Below are positions 34,364-43,113 of a stretch of 44,772 nucleotides of DNA, piece after piece. Position 1 is the stretch's first letter; each line of letters begins with the position of its first letter. The notes beneath the pieces are model-generated. The model had not been told where the DNA came from, searched no databases, and worked only from the letters and a program-made list of their open reading frames with translations. Both the position numbers and the translations under genes were made by a program. The stretch is from NCBI GenBank assembly GCA_937880805.1, contig CALGRR010000099.1, positions 1-44,772 on the forward strand, given 5' to 3'. Origin of the DNA: an uncultured Clostridia bacterium (GTDB taxonomy: Bacteria > Bacillota > Clostridia > Oscillospirales > Acutalibacteraceae).

Positions 34364-35629
34364 ATGTCGGCACCACTTGCAGACAGACTCAGACCCAAAA
34401 AGGTTGAGGATATAGTCGGTCAGACCCATCTTTTAGGTGAGGGCAAACCGCTGAAAAATATAATAAAATCGGGCGAGCTTCCCAATATGGTTTTTTACGG
34501 ACCTCCCGGGGTTGGCAAAACAACTCTTGCAAGCATTATTGCAAAAACCACCAACCGCCACCTTGTGAAGCTTAACGGCACAACTGCGGGCACGGCGGAT
34601 ATAAAAGATGTTGTTGCAAAGCTCGATACCTTTGTTGCCCCCAACGGAATTCTGCTTTATCTTGATGAGATTCAGTATTTCAACAAAAAACAGCAGCAAA
34701 CCCTGCTTGAGCATATCGAAAACGGAGCAATAACGCTGATTGCATCAACAACCGAAAACCCCTATTTTTATGTTTACAGTGCAATTCTCAGCCGTTCCAC
34801 GGTTTTTGAATTCAAGAGCGTTACTCCCGCCGAGGTTGAAAAGGCGGTCAGAAGAGCTTTTGATTTTATGGCGGAGGAAAGAAGCGAAAAATATAACATA
34901 GAAAACGGCGTATATTCTCATATCGCAACTGCAAGTGCGGGCGATGTGAGAAAAGCGATGAACAGCGTTGAGCTTTGCGTGCTTTCGGCAAACGAGAGCG
35001 AGGGAGAAAAGCTGATTACTCTTGAAAACGCAAAGGCTCTCACACAAAAAAGTGCTATGAGATATGACCGTGACGGCGATGAGCATTACGATATTATTTC
35101 CGCTTATCAGAAATCAATGCGTGGCTCGGACCCCGATGCCGCCGTGCATTATCTTGCAAGGCTGCTTGAAGCGGGCGATCTTGTTTCCGCTTGCAGAAGG
35201 CTGCTGGTTTGTGCGTGCGAGGATGTGGGTCTTGCTTATCCGCAGATTATTCCGATTGTTAAAGCGGCGGTTGATTCGGCAATGATGCTCGGCTTGCCCG
35301 AGGCAAGAATTCCGCTTGCAGATGCGGTTATTCTTGTTGCCAACAGCCCCAAATCAAACACGGCTTACGGTGCGATTAATTCCGCAATGGCGGATGTCAA
35401 GGCGGGCAGAACGGGTCCCGTGCCCCGCCAGCTTCAGAATATGCACTATGACGGCGAGGATAACCCCAACAAGGGTCAGTTCTATAAATATGCTCACGAT
35501 TACAGCGGTCATTGGGTTGACCAGCAGTATCTGCCCGATGCGATAAAAAATAAAAAATATTATGAATTCGGCGATAACAAAAATGAGCAGGCAGCCCGCG
35601 AGTATTGGGCAAGAATAAAGAAGAAATAA
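34364..35629 (+). CDS. rarA: Replication-associated recombination protein A (AAA+ ATPase)
   Basis: 421 residues, the family length (RarA/MgsA/WRNIP1). Acts at stalled replication forks. N-terminal RLRPKKVEDIVGQTHLL, Walker A GPPGVGKT at 46-53, Walker B LYLDEIQYF near 96-104, sensor AST(T)EN, then the RarA-specific C-terminus with DPDAAVHYLARLLEAGD and the GAINSAM and YKYAHDY blocks. Promoter at 34303-34331. An alanyl-tRNA editing gene follows 12 bases later. Confidence 0.96.
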   Translation: MSAPLADRLRPKKVEDIVGQTHLLGEGKPLKNIIKSGELPNMVFYGPPGVGKTTLASIIAKTTNRHLVKLNGTTAGTADIKDVVAKLDTFVAPNGILLYLDEIQYFNKKQQQTLLEHIENGAITLIASTTENPYFYVYSAILSRSTVFEFKSVTPAEVEKAVRRAFDFMAEERSEKYNIENGVYSHIATASAGDVRKAMNSVELCVLSANESEGEKLITLENAKALTQKSAMRYDRDGDEHYDIISAYQKSMRGSDPDAAVHYLARLLEAGDLVSACRRLLVCACEDVGLAYPQIIPIVKAAVDSAMMLGLPEARIPLADAVILVANSPKSNTAYGAINSAMADVKAGRTGPVPRQLQNMHYDGEDNPNKGQFYKYAHDYSGHWVDQQYLPDAIKNKKYYEFGDNKNEQAAREYWARIKKK

Positions 35630-35641
35630 CGGAGGTCTGTT

Positions 35642-36781
35642 ATGACAGAGCGTTTATATTATAAAGACCAATATATAAAAGAGTTTTCGGCAAAGGTTTT
35701 ATCCTGCACCGAAAACAAGGGCAGATATGAAGTTATACTTGATAAAACCGCATTTTTCCCCGAGGGCGGCGGTCAGCCGGGCGACAGAGGATTTATCGGA
35801 AATGCAGAGGTAATTGACACCGTTGAAAAGGGCGAAGAGGTTATTCATATCTGCTTATCCCCCGTTGCAGAGGGTGAAGAGGCTGAATGCAGGCTTGATT
35901 TTGAAACAAGATTTCTCAATATGCAGCTTCATTCGGGCGAGCATATTTTTTCGGGCTTTGTTCATTCAGTCTGCGGCTTTGACAATGTTGGCTTTCATAT
36001 GGGCGAGCATTCGGTTACCGTTGATTTTGACGGCACGGTTTCTGCCGAAGAGCTTGAAAGAATAGAAAAGCTTTCAAATGAAGCAATATATAAAAACATC
36101 CCCATCGAAGCGATTTATCCGAGCGATGAGGAGCTTGAAAAATATTCTTACAGAAGCAAAAAAGAGATTAAGGGTCAGGTGCGTCTTACAAGCATTGAGG
36201 GCGTTGACCTCTGTGCCTGCTGCGGCACTCACGTTGCTCTCACGGGCGAGGTGGGAATGATTAAGGCAACCTCAATAATGAATTATAAATCGGGTGTGAG
36301 AATAACTCTGCAAATCGGCAGAAGAGCACTTGAAGATTACAGAGAGAAAAACGAAAGCGTAAACAAAATTTCCGCACTTCTCAAGGCAAAAACCGAAGAG
36401 GTTGTTTCTGCGGTTGAAAGAGTGCAGGCTCAGCTTTATGATGCAAGATTTAAATATAACACACTCAAAAAAGAGCTTTTTGCAGCAAAGGCAGAGGGCG
36501 TTTCGGGCGAATTCTGCTGTATGTTTGATGCATCGGGCGAAGCCGATGATGCAAGAGTATTCTGCGATTTGCTTGCCGATAAGGTTAAGATTGCCGCCGT
36601 GTTCTCGGGCGATGATGAAAACGGATATAAATATGCAATCGGCAGCCGCACCGAGGATGTGAGGGCAATGGGCAAAGAGCTCAACTCCGCCTGCTGCGGC
36701 AGAGGCGGCGGCAAGCCCGATATGGTTCAGGGCTCCGTTGCTGCAACAAAAGAGCAGATAGAAAATCTCTTTAATAAATAA
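35642..36781 (+). CDS. Alanyl-tRNA editing protein (AlaX-L type, with DHHA1 domain)
   Basis: 379 residues. Free-standing editing enzyme that hydrolyses mischarged Ser- or Gly-tRNA(Ala). The zinc site is intact: H97 and H101 (HSGEH), C193/C194 and H197 (CCGTH). The C-terminal DHHA1 domain ends CCGRGGGKPDMVQGS, the tRNA-binding glycine-rich loop also seen in AlaRS. The GGAGG-preceded ATG at 35642 gives the family N-terminus with FFPEGGGQPGDRG. Operon partner of rarA. Confidence 0.93.
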   Translation: MTERLYYKDQYIKEFSAKVLSCTENKGRYEVILDKTAFFPEGGGQPGDRGFIGNAEVIDTVEKGEEVIHICLSPVAEGEEAECRLDFETRFLNMQLHSGEHIFSGFVHSVCGFDNVGFHMGEHSVTVDFDGTVSAEELERIEKLSNEAIYKNIPIEAIYPSDEELEKYSYRSKKEIKGQVRLTSIEGVDLCACCGTHVALTGEVGMIKATSIMNYKSGVRITLQIGRRALEDYREKNESVNKISALLKAKTEEVVSAVERVQAQLYDARFKYNTLKKELFAAKAEGVSGEFCCMFDASGEADDARVFCDLLADKVKIAAVFSGDDENGYKYAIGSRTEDVRAMGKELNSACCGRGGGKPDMVQGSVAATKEQIENLFNK

Positions 36782-36809
36782 AAAATCCGCCGTAGGGCGG
36801 ATTTTTATT
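36781..36809. terminator. Bidirectional intrinsic terminator
   Basis: Arms AAAAATCCGCC (36781-36791) and GGCGGATTTTT (36796-36806), between the convergent AlaX-type and TetR-type genes. The TetR-type stop codon overlaps its right edge. Confidence 0.92.
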
Positions 36810-37365
36810 GATTTTCGGGCGGAACAACAAGAAAATCCAGAGCATAATCTCTGTTTATAAGCGAAGAAATAATCTCTGCCATTTCTTCGCTGCTTTCCTT
36901 CATTCCGTTATCAAACCACAGATGAAAAACCGAAAGAATGGCACCCGCATAAAACGGAACGGCGTATCTTCCCTCTTTTGTTGAAGAAGTAACGGGAAAA
37001 TAATGCATAATTCTCTGGCTGAGCATCCTTGAAAGCAGATGATTTAACCCCGCATCGTAAATTGCCTGAATAACTGCGGCATTTTCCTGTATATACTTAA
37101 ATATGTAGAGAATTATTTCTTTTATCGTTGATGCACTTCCGTAGCCGATTTCTTCAATAAGCTTTTCCTCGGCTTCTTCGAGGTGGCTCAGAAGAATTTC
37201 ATCCTTGCTTTTATAATTGCGGTAATAAGCCATTCTTGAAACGCCTGCAAGGTTAGTTATATCGGTTATTGAAATGCTTTCATACGGCTCTGTTTCCATA
37301 AGACGCAGCAAAGCGGTTAAAATGCATTCTCTTGTTAAAAGGTTTGATTCATTATGTTTTGCCAT
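36805..37365 (-). CDS. TetR-family transcriptional regulator
   Basis: 186 residues from ATG 37365, which has GGCGGA upstream; an ATG at 37416 in the same frame has no ribosome site and would add 17 residues. N-terminal helix-turn-helix: ILTALLRLMETEPYESISI, then DITNLAGVSRMAYYRNYKSK. The C-terminal ligand domain is divergent. It reads away from the ABC transporter and from a perfect palindrome at 37433-37465, so it very likely represses both the transporter and itself until a ligand releases it. Confidence 0.92.
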   Translation of the reverse strand: MAKHNESNLLTRECILTALLRLMETEPYESISITDITNLAGVSRMAYYRNYKSKDEILLSHLEEAEEKLIEEIGYGSASTIKEIILYIFKYIQENAAVIQAIYDAGLNHLLSRMLSQRIMHYFPVTSSTKEGRYAVPFYAGAILSVFHLWFDNGMKESSEEMAEIISSLINRDYALDFLVVPPENQ

Positions 37366-37432
37366 TACATTTCCGCCTTTTTGTAACATTTGGGAATTTG
37401 TTGATGATTTGTTCATATTCTGATGTTACACT

Positions 37433-37465
37433 TGTAACAGTTACAAGTGTAACATTTTGATACAT
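37433..37465. promoter_or_regulatory. Perfect 33-bp palindromic operator
   Basis: Sixteen-base arms (37433-37448 and 37450-37465) with one central base. Each arm contains TGTTACACTTGTAAC. A further half-site (TGTAACA) lies at 37382-37388, in the leader of the regulator gene. Probable TetR-family binding site controlling the divergent pair. Confidence 0.85.
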
Positions 37466-37491
37466 ACTTTGTCAAGCAAAAGAGGTATTAT

Positions 37492-40400
37492 ATGCTTAAA
37501 CTCAAAAACATTGTAAAGGAATATCCCACGGGTGATGAGAAGGTTGTTGCCTTAAGGGATGTCAATATTGAATTCAGACGAAATGAATTCGTTTCAATTC
37601 TCGGTCATTCAGGCTGCGGTAAAACAACGCTTCTGAATATTATCGGCGGTCTTGACCAGTATACAACGGGTGACCTTGTAATTGAGGGCAGGTCAACCAA
37701 GAATTTCAAAGACGGCGATTGGGATACCTACCGAAACCATTCCGTTGGCTTTGTTTTCCAGAACTATAATCTTATTCCTCACCAGACGGTGCTTGCAAAC
37801 GTTGAGCTTGCTCTCACTCTTTCGGGCGTATCAAAGGCAGAAAGAAAAGCAAGGGCAAAGGAAGCACTTGAAAAGGTGGGTCTGGGCAATCAGCTCAATA
37901 AAAAGCCCAATCAGATGTCGGGCGGTCAGATGCAGAGAGTTGCAATCGCAAGAGCTCTTGTAAATAACCCCGAAATTCTTCTTGCCGATGAGCCTACGGG
38001 TGCACTTGACACCGAAACCAGCGTTCAGGTTATGGATATTCTCAAAGAGATTTCCAAAGAAAAGCTTGTTATTATGGTTACCCATAACCCCGAGCTTGCC
38101 GAGGAATATTCAACAAGAATTGTCCGCCTTGTTGACGGCTCAATCGTGAGCGACTCCAATCCTTACACCGACGAAGAAGCCGAAAAAGAAGAAACAAAGA
38201 AAACAAGAAAAGAGAAAAAGAAGCAGAGAAAGCCCTCAATGTCTTTCTTAACTGCTCTTTCGCTTTCATTCAACAACCTGCTCACAAAGAAGATGAGAAC
38301 CTTCCTCACCTCGTTTGCAGGCAGCATAGGAATTATCGGCATTGCTCTTATTCTTGCTCTTTCAAGCGGTTTTCAGGCATATATTGATTCCATTCAGCAG
38401 GAAACACTCACCTCTTACCCCATAATGGTTGAAAGTGCAACAATGGATATGAGCGGTATGCTCGGCGGAATGACCGCCATTTCACCCACGGGCGGAGAGG
38501 TTGACCACGGTCTTGACAAAGTTTATTCAAACACTCTCACCGCAAGTATGATGGAATCCTTCACCTCAGAAATCTGGGCAAATAACCTTTCGGAATTCAA
38601 GAATTTCCTTGAAAGTGACGAATGCGATATTGACCAATATGTAAGCTCAATTCAGTATTCCTACGGCGGAAAAATGAATATTTACGCTTCGGATACCGCA
38701 AACGGAGCAAATCAGGTTTATCCCAGCCCCATTATCGACCTTATGCACGGTATGATGGGCAGCATCAATATGGGCGGTATGAGCATTGACACCTCAATGC
38801 TGGCTTCATATGAAAAAATGTATAACTCGTGGCAGGAGCTTATAGATAATCCTGAGCTTCTCGAAACACAGTATGATGTTATCAAGGGCACTTGGCCCAA
38901 GGCATATAACGAGGTTGTTCTTATTGTTGATAAGAATAATGAAATCAGCGACCTTGCAATTCAGGGTCTGGGCATATCAACCGCCGCCGATATGGTGCAG
39001 GGCTTTATGGCAATGCAAAGCGGCGAAGAATATGTTGCACAGAAATACGAAATAGAATATGACGATATTATCGGCAAAACCTTTAAAATAGTTCTTGAGC
39101 CCGATTATTATGCATATAACGAAGAAACCAAGATGTGGGAAGATAAGCGTGAGGATGATGCTTATGTTGCATCGCTTATTGAGAAGGGCGAAGAAATCAA
39201 GGTTGTAGGTATCATCAGACCCACAGACGGCTCGCTTATGGTAACAACAATGGGTGCTGTCGGTTACACAAGTGCACTCACAGAGCACGTTATAACCGCA
39301 ACAAACGAATGCGAGCTTGTTAAAAATCAGAAAGCAAATCCCGAAACCGATGTTTTCACGGGTCTTCCCTTTGTTAAGGAAGAAGCTCCGCAGGCTGCTC
39401 CCGAAGCGGCACCCGAGACAAAGCCCGTTTCGCTTGACCCGCAGATAAAAACCGAGGCTCCCAAAGTCAGCTCAATGGCATTCAAGGGCGAGGCTCCCAA
39501 AGCAACACAGACTGCAATATCAATGGATTTCTCAAGTGCAGAGCCCGTTACCGAAGAAGAAATCTATGCCAATATAGATAAAATGTATAGCGGCAAGCAG
39601 GCAGAGGAAATGAAGAGAACGGTTGAGCTGCTTCTCAAATCAAAACTTTCTGCCGAAGAAAAAACAGAGCTTGCAGGCTATCTTGATAAGATGCTTGAAG
39701 GTCAGGAAATTGAAGGCATCGGCACAATTTCGGGCAAGCAGGCAGTTCAGTATCTTCAGATGATGGATAAAAACGCAAAGCTCAAAATGCTTTCTGCAAT
39801 GATGAGCGGCCAGGTTGCTCCTCCTCCCGCTAACGGCGGCGAGCAGGGCGGCGAAACACCCGCAGAGCCTGAGCCTGAACCCGAACCCGAGCCTGAACCT
39901 CTTGCAAAGAGCTATGAGGAAGCAATTCAGATGCTCGGCGTTGCAGACCTTGCCACTCCCTTAACCATCAATATTTATCCTCTTGATTTTGAGGCAAAAG
40001 ACCATATTTCAGCTGTTATTGATGAATATAACGCAAAAGCTGCCGCAGAGGGCAGAGAAGATGATGAAATCAAATATACCGATTATATCGGACTTCTTCT
40101 CACATCGGTTACAAAGATTATCAACATTATTTCTTATATCCTTATTGCCTTCGTTGCAATTTCTCTTGTTGTTTCATCAATAATGATTGGCATTATAACC
40201 TATATTTCCGTTCTTGAAAGAACAAAGGAAATCGGTATTCTCCGTGCAATCGGTGCATCAAAGAGAGATATTTCACGAGTGTTCAATGCGGAAACGCTGA
40301 TAGTCGGCTTTGTTTCGGGTGCGATAGGCATAGGCTCAACAATATTGCTTACCATTCCCATCAATGCACTTATTGAGCATCTTTCAACAATTCCCGATGT

Positions 40401-40530
40401 TGCAAAGCTTCCCGGAAACGCAGCGATAATTCTTGTTTTAATCAGTATGTCTCTCACCCTTATCGCAGGCCTTGTGCCCGCAAGGATCGCATCACGCAAA
40501 GACCCCGTTGTTGCTCTCAGAACAGAATAA
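37492..40530 (+). CDS. Fused ABC transporter, ATPase plus MacB/FtsX-type permease
   Basis: 1012 residues. LolD/MacB-type ATPase at about 1-235: Walker A GHSGCGKTT (38-46), signature MSGGQMQR (S143), Walker B ILLADEPTG. A basic linker follows. The first membrane helix is about 272-292. Next comes a very long extracellular part of about 580 residues, including a Pro/Glu repeat (EPEPEPEPEP near 790). Three C-terminal FtsX helices start at about 877, 926 and 975 (VLERTKEIGILRAIGASKRDISR is the FtsX signature). This layout matches Gram-positive efflux or bacitracin-type exporters and mechanotransmission ABC proteins rather than importers. Controlled by the divergent TetR gene. Confidence 0.92.
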   Translation: MLKLKNIVKEYPTGDEKVVALRDVNIEFRRNEFVSILGHSGCGKTTLLNIIGGLDQYTTGDLVIEGRSTKNFKDGDWDTYRNHSVGFVFQNYNLIPHQTVLANVELALTLSGVSKAERKARAKEALEKVGLGNQLNKKPNQMSGGQMQRVAIARALVNNPEILLADEPTGALDTETSVQVMDILKEISKEKLVIMVTHNPELAEEYSTRIVRLVDGSIVSDSNPYTDEEAEKEETKKTRKEKKKQRKPSMSFLTALSLSFNNLLTKKMRTFLTSFAGSIGIIGIALILALSSGFQAYIDSIQQETLTSYPIMVESATMDMSGMLGGMTAISPTGGEVDHGLDKVYSNTLTASMMESFTSEIWANNLSEFKNFLESDECDIDQYVSSIQYSYGGKMNIYASDTANGANQVYPSPIIDLMHGMMGSINMGGMSIDTSMLASYEKMYNSWQELIDNPELLETQYDVIKGTWPKAYNEVVLIVDKNNEISDLAIQGLGISTAADMVQGFMAMQSGEEYVAQKYEIEYDDIIGKTFKIVLEPDYYAYNEETKMWEDKREDDAYVASLIEKGEEIKVVGIIRPTDGSLMVTTMGAVGYTSALTEHVITATNECELVKNQKANPETDVFTGLPFVKEEAPQAAPEAAPETKPVSLDPQIKTEAPKVSSMAFKGEAPKATQTAISMDFSSAEPVTEEEIYANIDKMYSGKQAEEMKRTVELLLKSKLSAEEKTELAGYLDKMLEGQEIEGIGTISGKQAVQYLQMMDKNAKLKMLSAMMSGQVAPPPANGGEQGGETPAEPEPEPEPEPEPLAKSYEEAIQMLGVADLATPLTINIYPLDFEAKDHISAVIDEYNAKAAAEGREDDEIKYTDYIGLLLTSVTKIINIISYILIAFVAISLVVSSIMIGIITYISVLERTKEIGILRAIGASKRDISRVFNAETLIVGFVSGAIGIGSTILLTIPINALIEHLSTIPDVAKLPGNAAIILVLISMSLTLIAGLVPARIASRKDPVVALRTE

Positions 40531-40557
40531 AAAAGGCACCCGCAAGGGTGCTTTTTT
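40529..40557 (+). terminator. Intrinsic terminator of the ABC transporter gene
   Basis: GCACCC pairs with GGGTGC around GCAA, flanked by an A-run and TTTTTT (to 40557). Confidence 0.92.
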
Positions 40558-40595
40558 AATGCGTAATTCGTAATTCGGAATGCGTAATTATTCAG
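40558..40595. repeat. Interspersed GTAATTCGTAAT-type repeat, copy 2
   Basis: Units GCGTAATTCGTAATTCGG and AATGCGTAATTA match the element at 34224-34255. It sits immediately after the transporter terminator. An A/T-rich stretch with repeated ATGAAATA units and ATTTCATAATGAAAT follows to about 40660. Confidence 0.75.
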
Positions 40596-40687
40596 TTTAA
40601 AATGAAATACTTCGTATGAAATTATTTCATAATGAAATATAAATATGAAATGCTGCACATTATGATACGCTCAATTTGCATATCCTT

Positions 40688-41113
40688 TTAATCTGCAATA
40701 TTAATAACAACCAAGCCTCTCTTTTCTGCAAGCTTTAGAAATTCATTTGATTTTCCGATACTGTTAACATAACCTATAACAAAATCGGATTTTGAAATCA
40801 TCCAATGATTTCTTTCTAAAATTGCATACTTATAAGGAACCTTCTCAACCGCCTCAGGAATAATCGTCAGCTCATATTCTTCTTGTTTCCTCTCTTTGGG
40901 AACATAAGCAAGAACAACAAAATATTTTATGTGGGTATATTTTTCTTTCAGAGATTTGAGAGTTTTCAGCACCATTTTGTCAAATCTTCCGTTATTACCT
41001 ACATAAAACAAATTCACATTTTCATTCTCAATCAACTCAATAATTGTTTCTCTTAAAATTTCTTCTGCTTTATCGGGTGCATCTCTGTGTCCAAAGAAAG
41101 TGCAAGTAGCCAT
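40688..41113 (-). CDS. SLOG-like (DUF1273/YpsA-type) small protein
   Basis: 141 residues from ATG 41113, directly preceded by GGAGGAG; an upstream start at 41146 lacks a site. Begins MATCTFFGHRDAP, the family-style N-terminus of the YpsA/DUF1273 branch of the SLOG superfamily, and keeps a Rossmann-like pattern (NLFYVGNNGRFD and SDFVIGYVNSIGKSNE). SLOG domains bind nucleotides or related signals and occur in several conflict and stress systems. Function unknown. Divergent from an XRE gene; the two share a 106-base spacer. Confidence 0.75.
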   Translation of the reverse strand: MATCTFFGHRDAPDKAEEILRETIIELIENENVNLFYVGNNGRFDKMVLKTLKSLKEKYTHIKYFVVLAYVPKERKQEEYELTIIPEAVEKVPYKYAILERNHWMISKSDFVIGYVNSIGKSNEFLKLAEKRGLVVINIAD

Positions 41114-41123
41114 AGCTCCTCCA

Positions 41124-41203
41124 AAATTGACCAGTATAGCGGACAATATTTTTGTTTAGTATAGCATACAATACAAATTGTTGCAACCGATATTGGTCAA
41201 TTT
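41124..41203. promoter_or_regulatory. Inverted repeats in the SLOG-XRE divergent spacer
   Basis: AAATTGACCA (41124-41133) and its reverse complement TGGTCAATTT (41194-41203) flank the spacer at the leader edge of each gene. They are candidate operators for the XRE protein, allowing one regulator to control both directions by looping. No strong sigma-A promoter was placed with confidence between them. Confidence 0.55.
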
Positions 41204-41219
41204 GTTTTGAGGTATACTG

Positions 41220-41459
41220 ATGGAACAGAAGATTAGAAGAGATTTGAATATGGGTGACAACCTCCGAAGATTGAGAGATTTATCGGGTTTGTCACAAGAA
41301 AAACTGTGTGCCGAATTGCAGCGTCACGGTTGCGACATCGGCAGAACAACCTATGCCAAATATGAAGCAGGTGAATTAAACATCAGAGCAAGTGTAATAG
41401 TTGCACTTAAAAAGATTTATAATTGCTCTTACGATGACTTCTTTTCAGGTTTAGAATAA
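41220..41459 (+). CDS. XRE-family DNA-binding protein
   Basis: 79 residues: a helix-turn-helix domain (NLRRLRDLSGLSQEKLCAEL, then GRTTYAKYEAGEL) with almost no extra sequence. GAGG lies seven bases before the ATG. It reads away from the SLOG-like gene, and the pair is likely one regulated unit. The following 41460-41570 is A/T-rich and holds the 5S promoter. Confidence 0.85.
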   Translation: MEQKIRRDLNMGDNLRRLRDLSGLSQEKLCAELQRHGCDIGRTTYAKYEAGELNIRASVIVALKKIYNCSYDDFFSGLE

Positions 41460-41506
41460 AAAATTAAAGGTTTTTTGAAAAATTTTAAATTTTTTTAAAA
41501 AAACTA

Positions 41507-41535
41507 TTGACAAATGCGTTCTAAAGGGATATAAT
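41507..41535 (+). promoter_or_regulatory. Full-consensus promoter of 5S rRNA
   Basis: -35 TTGACA (41507-41512), 17-base spacer, -10 TATAAT (41530-41535): a perfect sigma-A consensus, as expected for a stable-RNA gene. Confidence 0.9.
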
Positions 41536-41547
41536 CATCAAGCATTC

Positions 41548-41569
41548 AAAAAACGCCGTTGCGTTTTTT
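41548..41569 (+). other. Terminator-like hairpin in the 5S leader
   Basis: AAAAAACGC (41548-41556), loop CGTT, GCGTTTTTT (41561-41569), ending one base before the 5S gene. By shape it is an intrinsic terminator lying inside the 5S transcript. It may instead be a processing site for the 5S precursor. Confidence 0.7.
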
Positions 41570-41570
41570 A

Positions 41571-41686
<116 letters not shown>

Positions 41687-41699
41687 ACTTTATAAATTT

Positions 41700-41729
41700 A
41701 GCTGTCCAATAGGACGGCTATTTTTTTTG
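41700..41729 (+). terminator. Intrinsic terminator of 5S rRNA
   Basis: AGCTGTCC (41700-41707) pairs with GGACGGCT (41712-41719), followed by a run of eight or more T. Confidence 0.9.
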
Positions 41730-41738
41730 CTTTTTTTA

Positions 41739-41766
41739 TTGAAAAAAATTATTTTGGTGATATAAT
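41739..41766 (+). promoter_or_regulatory. Sigma-A promoter for the second phosphoesterase gene
   Basis: -35 TTGAAA (41739-41744), 16-base spacer, -10 TATAAT (41761-41766), 31 bases before the ATG. Confidence 0.75.
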
Positions 41767-41796
41767 ACATTTATATATTTATCAGGAGGAAAAACT

Positions 41797-42948
41797 ATGA
41801 AAAAGCTTATTTCCGTTATTCTCAGTGCAGTTATGCTGCTTTCATTCTGCTCCTTCGGCTATGCCGCCGATGATGCAGCTCTCCGTTTTGACGATGACGG
41901 CAACTTCAGAATTCTTCAGATTGCCGATATTCAGGACGGACCTTTTCTTCTTAACCCAACCAAGAATTTCATTGAAGATGTTCTTGCAGAAACAGACCCC
42001 GACCTTGTAATCCTTACCGGCGACAATATTTCGGGCGGCGGCTGCTGGACAGATGCTCTTGCCCGTCACGGCATTTACTGCTTTATGAACATCTTTGAAA
42101 AATACGGCGTTCCCGTTGCAGCTGTTTTCGGCAACCACGACAGCGAGGGTGCTGCAACCAAAGAAGAAATGATGGAAATGTATGAATCCTATGATTGCTT
42201 CGTTGGCTGTGCAGGCGAAGACCTCACCGGCTGCGGCAACTATAATCTTCCCATTATGTCGTCAGACGGCAAAAAGGTTGCTTATAATATCTGGTGCATC
42301 GATTCGCTCACATACAACCGCCACCCCGAGAGCAAAAACGATGTTGCTTATTATGAAAACGATCTCGGCGGTTACGCCTGCGTTCATAAGGATCAGATTG
42401 ACTGGTATGTTAAAACTTCAAATGAACTCAAGGCTGCAAACGGCGGCAAGCCCGTTCCCTCAATGATGTTCCAGCACATTATCGTTCCCGAAATCTATGA
42501 TGTTCTTGATAAAACTGCAAGCGGCTACAAGCTTCCCGACGGTGTAAAGGGTGAGCTCAACGAGGATCCCTGCCCTCCCCACTATAACAACGGTCAGTTT
42601 GATGCTATCCTTAATCAGGGCGATGTTGTTGCAATGTTCTTCGGCCACGACCATAAGAACTCCTTTGAAGTTTCATACAAGGGCGTTGACCTTGTTAACA
42701 CTCCCGGTGCAACATTTTCTTCCTACGGCGACCACAACAGAGGTGCAAGAGTTATCGACATCAAGGAAAGCGACACCTCAACCTACACAACCGAGGTTAT
42801 CAGATGGCTCGAATTCTATGATGCAGAAAACAACCCCGCAGCAAAGAACGAATTCATTGTTAACGGCAACGAATTCTCAACAGCAGAAAAGATTGAGGCT
42901 TTCTTCGGCTATATCTTTGCTAAAATCGCAGAAATTTTTTCATTCTGA
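41797..42948 (+). CDS. Secreted calcineurin-like metallophosphoesterase
   Basis: 383 residues with a signal peptide ending GYA (about 23). Calcineurin-type dimetal motifs are DIQDG, TGDNISGG, FGNHDSEG, QHIIVPE and GHDHKN. The protein resembles the phosphodiesterase/acid phosphatase branch found outside the cell. It ends in an amphipathic helix (IEAFFGYIFAKIAEIFSF). Not closely related to the phosphoesterase at 27082. GGAGG lies before the ATG; promoter at 41739-41766 and terminator at 42953-42985. Confidence 0.9.
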   Translation: MKKLISVILSAVMLLSFCSFGYAADDAALRFDDDGNFRILQIADIQDGPFLLNPTKNFIEDVLAETDPDLVILTGDNISGGGCWTDALARHGIYCFMNIFEKYGVPVAAVFGNHDSEGAATKEEMMEMYESYDCFVGCAGEDLTGCGNYNLPIMSSDGKKVAYNIWCIDSLTYNRHPESKNDVAYYENDLGGYACVHKDQIDWYVKTSNELKAANGGKPVPSMMFQHIIVPEIYDVLDKTASGYKLPDGVKGELNEDPCPPHYNNGQFDAILNQGDVVAMFFGHDHKNSFEVSYKGVDLVNTPGATFSSYGDHNRGARVIDIKESDTSTYTTEVIRWLEFYDAENNPAAKNEFIVNGNEFSTAEKIEAFFGYIFAKIAEIFSF

Positions 42949-42952
42949 TTTT

Positions 42953-42985
42953 AAAAGACTGTCTTGAAAAAGGCAGTCTTTTTTT
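42953..42985 (+). terminator. Intrinsic terminator
   Basis: AAAAGACTGTCTT (42953-42965) pairs with AAGGCAGTCTTTT around GAAA, with a T-run to 42985. Confidence 0.88.
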
Positions 42986-43033
42986 CGTCAACTCCAACAA
43001 ATTCCGGATGTGTTTTTAGTATAAAATGTTATC

Positions 43034-43062
43034 TTTAAAAAACAATATAAAGGTGATATAAT
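43034..43062 (+). promoter_or_regulatory. Promoter for the MFS transporter gene
   Basis: -35-like TTTAAA (43034-43039), 17-base spacer, -10 TATAAT (43057-43062); the -35 match is moderate. Confidence 0.6.
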
Positions 43063-43113
43063 AATCTTAATCGTGGCGTTGTTTCGCCCGAAAACTCATA
43101 AGGAGAAGAAACT

